This document shows, one piece after another, positions 15,532 through 20,598 of a stretch of 20,598 bases of DNA (the stretch's first letter is position 1; every line of letters starts with the position of its first letter). The notes below the pieces were generated by a model. The model was not told the DNA's origin and made no database searches. It saw nothing but the letters and a program-made list of their open reading frames with translations. Source of the DNA: DATGQT01 sp033720695 (GTDB lineage Bacteria > Bacteroidota > Rhodothermia > Rhodothermales > Rubricoccaceae); assembly GCA_033720695.1 (NCBI GenBank), contig JAWWCA010000034.1, positions 1-20,598 on the forward strand, in the 5' to 3' direction. A program made the translations under genes and the position numbers.

Positions 15532-16606
15532 AGAGACGCAGGAGACCCTCGTCGAGGTCGCGGTGCCGCCGGGGCAGGAGCCGGGGGTGCGCCTCGACCA
15601 GTACCTCACGGGCAAGCTGCCGAACGTGACGCGCTCGAAGGTGCAGCGCGGCATCAAGGACGGGCGGGTGACGGTGAACGGAGAGACCCAGCCGAAGCCG
15701 TCGTACCCCGTCCAGCCCGGGGACCGGATCGTGTGCCGCGTGCTCCGGCCGCCGCCCCTCGAGGTCGTCCCCGAGCCCATCCCGCTCGCCGTCGTCTACG
15801 AGGACGACTGGCTGCTCGTCGTGGACAAGCCGGCGGGGATGGTGGTGCACCCGGCCTACGGCCACCGCGGCGGGACCCTCGTCAACGCGCTGCTCCACCA
15901 CGTCGGCGCCGGGCCCGTCTCGGCGGACGACCTCGACGAGGACGAGGGCGAGGACGACGACCTGGGCCTCTCGACGGCGTCCGCCGGGCCGCGCTTCGAG
16001 GGCGACCCGACGGTCCGGCCCGGCCTCGTCCACCGCCTCGACAAGGACACCTCCGGCCTCCTCGTCGTGGCCAAGGACGACGCGACGCACGCGGCGCTCG
16101 CGGCGCAGTTCGCGGACCGGACGATCCGCCGGCGCTACCTCGCCCTCGTGTGGGGCGTGCCCGACCCGCCCGCCGGCCGCGTCGAGACGTGGCTGGGCCG
16201 CGACCCGCGCGACCGCAAGCGCGTGGCCGTCCGTCCCGAGGGGCAGGGGAAGTGGGCCGCGACGAACTACGAGACCGTCGAGGCCTTCGCCCACACCGCC
16301 CTCGTCCGGTTCCGGCTGGAGACGGGGCGGACGCACCAGATCCGCGTCCACGCCCTCCACCTCGGCCACCCGCTCCTGAACGACGCCACCTACGGCGGCG
16401 ACCGGATCCGCTCCGGGCCCGACACCCAGCGGCGGCGGCAGTTCGTCCAGAACCTCTGGGGGCAGATGCCGCGGCAGGCCCTCCACGCCCACACGCTCGG
16501 CTTCCAACACCCCGCCACGGGCGACGACCTCCGCTTCGAGGCTCCGCTCCCGGAGGACATGGCGTCCGTGCTCGGGCGGCTCCGCGTCGCGGAGGGGGAG
16601 CGGTAG
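15524..16606 (+). CDS. RluD-family 23S rRNA pseudouridine synthase
   Basis: This 360-residue protein converts specific uridines in rRNA to pseudouridine. An S4 RNA-binding domain (R-L-D-Q-Y-L to V-N-G, residues 23-53) is followed by the catalytic domain, with V-V-D-K-P-A-G-M-V-V-H-P near 99-110 and H-R-L-D-K-D-T-S-G at 170-178, whose Asp173 is the expected nucleophile. G-R-T-H-Q-I-R-V-H lies further on. Unusual is an acidic insertion at about 134-148 before the catalytic motif. The TTG at 15524 overlaps the preceding gene's stop by 8 bp; a GTG at 15563 is an alternative that still keeps the S4 domain. The overlap suggests translational coupling. RluD versus RluC/A specificity cannot be decided. 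Confidence 0.92.
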   Translation: MPEETQETLVEVAVPPGQEPGVRLDQYLTGKLPNVTRSKVQRGIKDGRVTVNGETQPKPSYPVQPGDRIVCRVLRPPPLEVVPEPIPLAVVYEDDWLLVVDKPAGMVVHPAYGHRGGTLVNALLHHVGAGPVSADDLDEDEGEDDDLGLSTASAGPRFEGDPTVRPGLVHRLDKDTSGLLVVAKDDATHAALAAQFADRTIRRRYLALVWGVPDPPAGRVETWLGRDPRDRKRVAVRPEGQGKWAATNYETVEAFAHTALVRFRLETGRTHQIRVHALHLGHPLLNDATYGGDRIRSGPDTQRRRQFVQNLWGQMPRQALHAHTLGFQHPATGDDLRFEAPLPEDMASVLGRLRVAEGER

Positions 16607-16693
16607 CGTCTGGGGGGGCGCCGGGGATGCGCCCCGGGGATGCGGTCTGGGCGCCGTCCACCGGCAATTCTCCCGCCGGCCGGAACTCGCCCC

Positions 16694-16706
16694 CGTATCT
16701 TCCGCG
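16694..16706 (+). promoter_or_regulatory. TATC-type promoter-like box before the PtsN-like gene
   Basis: CGTATCTTCCGCG lies about 30-42 bp before the ATG at 16736. Similar TATCnT boxes occur at 2925 (TRAP receptor) and 11861 (dprA). No convincing -35 box is visible here. Confidence 0.3.
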
Positions 16707-16735
16707 TCCCCTCTGCACCGCCGACCCCACGAGAT

Positions 16736-17218
16736 ATGCTCCGCGCCGATGCGCTCTCCGTCGCCAGTCTGCTTGCGCCCGAGCGGGTGCGGGTAGGGCT
16801 CCCCGTGACGGACAAGGACGGCGCCATCGAAGCCGTCGTGGCCCTCCTCGACGGGGCCCCGGCCGTGCGCGACCTCGGGCGCGTCCGCGAGGCGGTCCTC
16901 GCCCGCGAGGCGGTGATGTCCACGGGGGTCGGCAAAGGGCTGGCCCTCCCGCACGCCCGCACCGACGCCGTCTCCAACACCGTGGCAGCGTTCGCCGTCA
17001 CGTCCGAGCCGGTGAGCTACGGCGCCCTCGACGGGCAGCCTGTCCGCCTCGTCTTCCTGCTCGTGGGGCCGGAGGACGAGCGGAGCACCCACGTCCGGCT
17101 CCTCAGCCGCATCTCGCGCCTGATGAACCGCGACGCCTTCCGCGACCGCCTCCTCCAAGCCGCCGACGCCGACGCCGTTCTCGCCGCGTTTCGCGAGGGC
17201 GAGGAGGACATCGGCTAG
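16736..17218 (+). CDS. PTS EIIA type-2 domain protein (PtsN/fructose type)
   Basis: This 160-residue stand-alone EIIA domain carries M-S-T-G-V-G-K-G-L-A-L-P-H-A-R-T at 61-76, with His73 as the phosphorylated histidine. V-R-L-V-F-L-L-V-G-P and T-H-V-R-L-L-S-R-I-S-R-L match the type-2 (fructose/mannitol, PtsN) family. Single-domain forms usually act as regulators of a nitrogen-type PTS instead of in sugar uptake. No EI, HPr or EIIBC gene is in the window. The ATG at 16736 is chosen because the domain begins a few residues later; the in-frame ATG at 16640 lies in non-conserved sequence. It precedes hisS by 56 bp, and the two may be co-transcribed. Confidence 0.9.
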   Translation: MLRADALSVASLLAPERVRVGLPVTDKDGAIEAVVALLDGAPAVRDLGRVREAVLAREAVMSTGVGKGLALPHARTDAVSNTVAAFAVTSEPVSYGALDGQPVRLVFLLVGPEDERSTHVRLLSRISRLMNRDAFRDRLLQAADADAVLAAFREGEEDIG

Positions 17219-17274
17219 TGAGAGGTGGAGGACCGCGGCCGGCCCCCTCCACCCTCTCCGATCCACCCTCCTCC

Positions 17275-18582
17275 ATGTTCCAGTCCGTCCGCGGCACCTT
17301 CGACGTGCTCCCCGACGCCCAGACGTCCGGGGGGCAGTTCGTCCCCGGCAGCGCCGCGTGGCGCGAGGCCGAGCGCACCGTGCGCGAGGTGATGGCGCGG
17401 TTCGGGTTCGAGGAGATCCGGACACCGGTGCTTGAACCCCTCGGGCTCATCGCGCGGGGCGTCGGGCAGACCACCGACATCGTGCAGAAGGAGATGTTCG
17501 TCGTCCCCCGCGAGGACGAGGACTACGTGATGCGCCCGGAGGTCACCGCGCCCGTGATGCGGGCCTACCTCGAGCACCACCTCGGCCAGCGCGGCGGCAC
17601 GCAGCGGCTCTACTACGTCGGCCCGTGCTTCCGCGCCGAGCGGCCGCAGAAGGGGCGGTTCCGGCAGTTCCACCAGTTCGGCGTCGAGGTGCTGGGCAGC
17701 GACGCGCCCGCGGCCGACGCCGAGGCGATGGCTTGCCTCCGCGCTGTCTACGACGCCTTCGGCCTCACTGCGACGCGCCTCCGCCTCAACTCCCTCGGCG
17801 GGGCCGAGGCCCGGGCCCGCTACCGCGACGCCCTCCGCGACCACTTCGCGCCGCACCGCGACCGCCTCTCCGAGACCAGCCGCCAGCGGCTGGAGACCAA
17901 CCCGCTCCGCATCCTCGACACCAAGGAGGAGCACGAGCGGGCGCTCGTCGCCGACGCCCCCCGCCTCCCCCAGTTCCTCGCCGACGCCGACCGCGCCCAC
18001 TTCGACGCCGTGAAGGCGCGGCTCGACGGCCTCGGCATCCCGTTCGTCGAGGACCCGCTGCTCGTGCGCGGGCTCGACTACTACACCGGCCTCGTGTGCG
18101 AGCTGGAGAGCGACGCGCTCGGGGCGCAGAGCGCGCTCGCGGCCGGCGGCCGGTACGACGGGCTCGCCGAGATGGTGGGGGGGAAGGCGCCGGTGCCGGC
18201 GTTCGGCTGGGCGGCCGGCTTCGAGCGGCTGTTCCTCGCCCTCCAGGCCGACGGCTACGCCTTCGCCGAGGCGGCGCGCCCCGACGCGTTCCTCGTCGCG
18301 CTCGGGGAGGAGGCGCACCGGTGGGCCTTCGCCGAGGCGCAGCGCCTCCGCGCCGCCGGGCTGGCCGTGCTCTACGACCTCCAGGGCCGCTCGATGAAGG
18401 CGCAGATGAAGGAGGCCAACCGCCAGCGCGCCCGCCACGCCGTCATCGTCGGCTCCGACGAGCTCGCCGCCCGCGCCGCCGCCGTCCGCGACCTCGACAC
18501 CTCCGAGCAGCAGGAGGTCCCCTTCGACGACATCGCGGACGCGCTGCGTTCCGTCTCTGCGCCTCACCTTCTGGAGCCCTGA
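17275..18582 (+). CDS. hisS: histidine--tRNA ligase
   Basis: This 435-residue class II aminoacyl-tRNA synthetase charges tRNA-His. Conserved parts are F-Q-S-V-R-G-T-F-D-V-L-P-D at the N-terminus, motif 2 (C-F-R-A-E-R-P-Q-K-G-R-F-R-Q-F-H-Q-F-G), the HisA histidine-binding motif L-V-R-G-L-D-Y-Y-T-G, A-G-G-R-Y-D-G-L, and motif 3 around G-W-A-A-G-F-E-R-L. An anticodon-binding domain occupies the last 90 residues. Length is normal. The ATG at 17275 follows a C/T-rich leader (CCCTCCTCC) and has no Shine-Dalgarno; the leader resembles the anti-Shine-Dalgarno itself. An inverted repeat follows the stop. Confidence 0.97.
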   Translation: MFQSVRGTFDVLPDAQTSGGQFVPGSAAWREAERTVREVMARFGFEEIRTPVLEPLGLIARGVGQTTDIVQKEMFVVPREDEDYVMRPEVTAPVMRAYLEHHLGQRGGTQRLYYVGPCFRAERPQKGRFRQFHQFGVEVLGSDAPAADAEAMACLRAVYDAFGLTATRLRLNSLGGAEARARYRDALRDHFAPHRDRLSETSRQRLETNPLRILDTKEEHERALVADAPRLPQFLADADRAHFDAVKARLDGLGIPFVEDPLLVRGLDYYTGLVCELESDALGAQSALAAGGRYDGLAEMVGGKAPVPAFGWAAGFERLFLALQADGYAFAEAARPDAFLVALGEEAHRWAFAEAQRLRAAGLAVLYDLQGRSMKAQMKEANRQRARHAVIVGSDELAARAAAVRDLDTSEQQEVPFDDIADALRSVSAPHLLEP

Positions 18583-18653
18583 CGCGTGACGCGTGAGCTC
18601 CTTCGGTACCTCCGTACCGGGAGGGGCGTCAGGTGTCACGTCATCCCGCGTCA
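18580..18653. repeat. inverted repeat and small hairpin between hisS and lgt
   Basis: TGACGCGTGACGCGTGA begins with the hisS stop, and TGACGCG (18580-18586) pairs with CGCGTCA (18647-18653). Inside, CGGTAC (18604-18609) pairs with GTACCG (18614-18619). It may act as a weak terminator or processing site; there is no T-run. Confidence 0.4.
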
Positions 18654-18661
18654 ACCGACCC

Positions 18662-19639
18662 ATGTACCCCCGCCTCACCGACCTCTTCCGGGACCTCTTC
18701 GGGATCGAGCTCCCGCTCCCGCTCTACTCGTTCGGGCTCATGGTCGCCATCGCCATCGTCACGGCGACGGCGCTGACGAAGCGGGAGCTCGACCGGATGT
18801 ACAACGGCGGGCTGCTCCCGGCCGTGGCGGCGAAGGAGAAGGACGCGAAGGGGCGCGAGCGCGTCGTGAAGGCGAGCCCGTCGGTGCTGGTGTGGACGCT
18901 CATGCTCATGGCGGCGGGCTTCGGCATCGCGGGCTCCAAGCTGTTCCACATCATCGACTACTGGGACGCGTTCGTCCAGAACCCGCTCGGGATGCTGCTG
19001 AGCCCGGCGGGGTTGACGTTCTACGGCGGCCTCCTCTGCGCCGGGATCGCGATCGCGTGGTACGTCCGGAAGAAGGGGCTCGCGGTCCCGCGCGTGGCCG
19101 ACGCCGCCGCGCCGGGGCTCATGCTCGCCTACGGCATCGGCCGCCTCGGCTGCTACCTCGCCGGCGACGGCGACTGGGGCGTCTGCTCCTCGCTCGCCAA
19201 CAAGCCGGCGTGGGTCCCCGGTTTCCTCTGGAGCGAGACGTTCCCCCGCAACATCCTCGACGTGAACCCGGTCGCGTTCAACGCCGAGGTCCGCGGCGAG
19301 GAGTGCGCCCTGGCCAACCCCACCGGGGTCTTCCCGACGATGCTCTACGAGTTCGCCCTGTGCACGCTGCTCTTCATGGGGCTGTGGCTGGTGCGGAAGC
19401 ACCCGTTCAAGGCGGGGTGGCTGTTCTCGCTCTACCTCGTCCTCAACGGGCTGGAGCGGTTCACGATCGAGTTCATCCGGGTCAACCCGCTCGTGGCCTT
19501 CGGGCTCTCGCAGTCGCAGCTCATCGCCCTCGGCCTCATCGTGGGCGGCCTCGTGGGCCTCGCCCTCACCACGCGCCGCGCGGCACCCCCGCCGGCCGAG
19601 GCGACGGTCACGCCCGCCACGACCCCCGTCACCGCGTGA
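18662..19639 (+). CDS. lgt: prolipoprotein diacylglyceryl transferase
   Basis: This 325-residue inner-membrane enzyme moves a diacylglyceryl group from phosphatidylglycerol to the lipobox cysteine of prolipoproteins, the first step in maturing the lipoproteins predicted in this window. About seven membrane segments are visible. The signature region reads Y-G-I-G-R-L-G-C-Y-L-A-G-D-G-D-W-G, and F-P-T-M-L-Y-E stands for the usual H-P-T-Q-L-Y-E. Proteobacterial enzymes have G-R-I-G-N-F-I-N-G-E here; the GDGDWG form is what I recall from Bacteroidota. A soluble, Lys-rich loop lies near residues 50-72. The ATG at 18662 is preferred to an in-frame start at 18593, which lies in the inverted repeat. 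Confidence 0.93.
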   Translation: MYPRLTDLFRDLFGIELPLPLYSFGLMVAIAIVTATALTKRELDRMYNGGLLPAVAAKEKDAKGRERVVKASPSVLVWTLMLMAAGFGIAGSKLFHIIDYWDAFVQNPLGMLLSPAGLTFYGGLLCAGIAIAWYVRKKGLAVPRVADAAAPGLMLAYGIGRLGCYLAGDGDWGVCSSLANKPAWVPGFLWSETFPRNILDVNPVAFNAEVRGEECALANPTGVFPTMLYEFALCTLLFMGLWLVRKHPFKAGWLFSLYLVLNGLERFTIEFIRVNPLVAFGLSQSQLIALGLIVGGLVGLALTTRRAAPPPAEATVTPATTPVTA

Positions 19640-19733
19640 TCTGCAACCCGTCCACATCTCGGCGTCCGGAGCGGACCGGTCCCAGCGAAAGCGGGCAAGG
19701 ATCTGGCCCCGGTACGACGATGGGTCCATCAGG

Positions 19734-19785
19734 CCACCGGCCTATCCGGCGTCGTTCCTTCGCTGCGCTCAGGGTGACCCGGTGG
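19734..19785. repeat. half-copy of the dctQ-dctM palindrome inside a small hairpin
   Basis: TCCTTCGCTGCGCTCAGGGT, starting at 19755, matches the right arm of the 6647-6758 repeat with three differences over 23 bases. CCACCGG (19734-19740) and CCGGTGG (19779-19785) flank it as an inverted pair. It lies in the lgt-decarboxylase gap. Confidence 0.5.
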
Positions 19786-19796
19786 AGGGGCGGGTC

Positions 19797-20598
19797 ATGA
19801 GCAGACGCTACCCCGACCTCCGCCGCCTCCTCGACCGCGCAAACGACGCGCTCGACGGGTGGGAGGCGTCGTTCGGGCCAGTTGAGCGGCACCCGAGCCA
19901 GGCCGTGGACGAGGACCGGCTGGCCGCGGCGCTCGACCGCTACCTCGCGCGCCTCACCGCGCCGGCGGGCGACGACGGCGGCAACTACCCCTTCTTCCAC
20001 CCCCGCTACGCCGGGCAGATGCTGAAGCCGCCGCACCCGGTGGCTGTCGCCGCCTACGCCGCGGCCCTGCGCGTCAACCCGAACAACCACGCCCTCGACG
20101 GCGGCCCGCCGACGGGCGCGATGGAGAAGGAGGTCGTGGCCGACCTCGCGGCGATGTTCGGCCTGCCCGAGGAGACGCTGGGCCATCTCACCGGCGGCGG
20201 GACCGTCGCGAACCTGGAGGCGCTCTGGGTGGCGCGGCAGCTCCACCCCGCGAAGGCCGTCGCGTTCTCGGCCGACGCCCACTACACGCACGCCCGGATG
20301 GCCGAGGTGCTCGGGCTGGACGCCCATGCCATCCCGGCCACGCCCGAAGGCCGCATCGACCTGGGCGCGCTCGAGGCGGCGCTCAGGACCGGCCGCATCG
20401 GCACCGTGGTCCTGACCGCTGCGACGACCGGCCTCGGCGCCGTCGACCCCATCGCCGACGCGCTCCCGCTGCTGCGTCGGTATGGCTCCCGGCTTCACGT
20501 GGACGCGGCCTACGGCGGTTTTTTTACGTTGCTCTCCGCCCTCCGGGCGGACGAGCGTGAGGCGGCGGGGCTGGCAGGATTCCCCGCCGAACACTTCC
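19797..20598 (+). CDS. group II PLP-dependent decarboxylase, N-terminal part
   Basis: The frame is open from the ATG at 19797 to the end of the window (267 codons), so the 3' part is missing. It belongs to the glutamate/aromatic-amino-acid decarboxylase family. F-H-P-R-Y-A-G-Q-M near residue 67, N-P-N-N-H and L-T-G-G-G-T-V-A-N-L-E-A-L (cofactor phosphate loop) near 130-142, and L-H-V-D-A-A-Y-G-G-F-F near 233-243 contain the expected PLP-contacting residues. The Schiff-base Lys would lie beyond the window. Members decarboxylate amino acids; the substrate cannot be predicted. A purine-rich GGAGGGG ends 6 bp before the ATG, a rare clear Shine-Dalgarno in this window. The long minus-strand frame here is a shadow. 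Confidence 0.88.
   Translation, partial: MSRRYPDLRRLLDRANDALDGWEASFGPVERHPSQAVDEDRLAAALDRYLARLTAPAGDDGGNYPFFHPRYAGQMLKPPHPVAVAAYAAALRVNPNNHALDGGPPTGAMEKEVVADLAAMFGLPEETLGHLTGGGTVANLEALWVARQLHPAKAVAFSADAHYTHARMAEVLGLDAHAIPATPEGRIDLGALEAALRTGRIGTVVLTAATTGLGAVDPIADALPLLRRYGSRLHVDAAYGGFFTLLSALRADEREAAGLAGFPAEHF

Noticed and set aside
15733..17274. N-terminal extension of the hisS frame giving a 949-codon ORF
   Set aside because: The part before the ATG at 17275 is out of frame with the real pseudouridine synthase and EIIA genes and is Arg/Pro-rich nonsense.
20519..20525. Run of seven T in a GC-rich gene as a frameshift or assembly error
   Set aside because: The protein motif H-V-D-A-A-Y-G-G-F-F-T-L-L continues in the same frame across the run, so no frameshift is indicated.
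19629..20594. Minus-strand 321-codon frame at the right end
   Set aside because: The plus strand encodes a clear group II decarboxylase that runs off the window, so the minus frame is a shadow.

Overview
This is a GC-rich bacterial window. Three traits point to a Rhodothermota/Bacteroidota-type organism such as a Rubricoccaceae or Salinibacter relative: most genes have C-rich leaders without a Shine-Dalgarno sequence, there is a conserved lipoprotein of the Bacteroidota type often labelled 'septum formation inhibitor Maf', and Lgt carries a GDGDWG motif. This placement is inference. No rRNA, tRNA, CRISPR array, phage or transposase gene was seen.

Left part (1-5245): the 3' end of a secreted BNR/Asp-box beta-propeller protein faces a minus-strand pair, an FecE/BtuD-type ABC ATPase followed by a PduO-type cob(I)alamin adenosyltransferase. 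A small lipoprotein is divergent from that pair. Next come a Tat-exported TRAP substrate-binding lipoprotein of the 2-oxo-acid (TakP-like) type, an intergenic block of consecutive hairpins, and the Maf-like lipoprotein.

TRAP permease and accessory part (5248-9637): dctM and dctQ lie on the minus strand and converge on the binding-protein side. A dispersed imperfect palindrome of about 110 bp separates dctQ from dctM. Upstream of dctQ is a DUF4304 gene whose edges look like an integron gene cassette: a GTTRRRY box 13 bp before the start, and an attC-like site overlapping the stop. A PaiB-type FMN-binding protein and a periplasmic TonB-C-domain protein follow.

Housekeeping part (9731-19639): rnhA and a small SET-domain methyltransferase on the minus strand are divergent from obgE. 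After obgE come dprA, a membrane-anchored endonuclease/exonuclease/phosphatase-family protein, a class-V aminotransferase overlapping an RluD-type pseudouridine synthase, a PtsN-like EIIA protein, hisS and lgt. The last gene, cut by the window end, is a group II PLP-dependent decarboxylase.

No complete new defence or biosynthetic system could be supported. The most unusual signals are the cassette-like DUF4304 gene, the hairpin cluster at 4146-4262, the palindrome inside dctQM, the rnhA start that falls on an ATC codon, and the bacterial SET protein coupled to rnhA.
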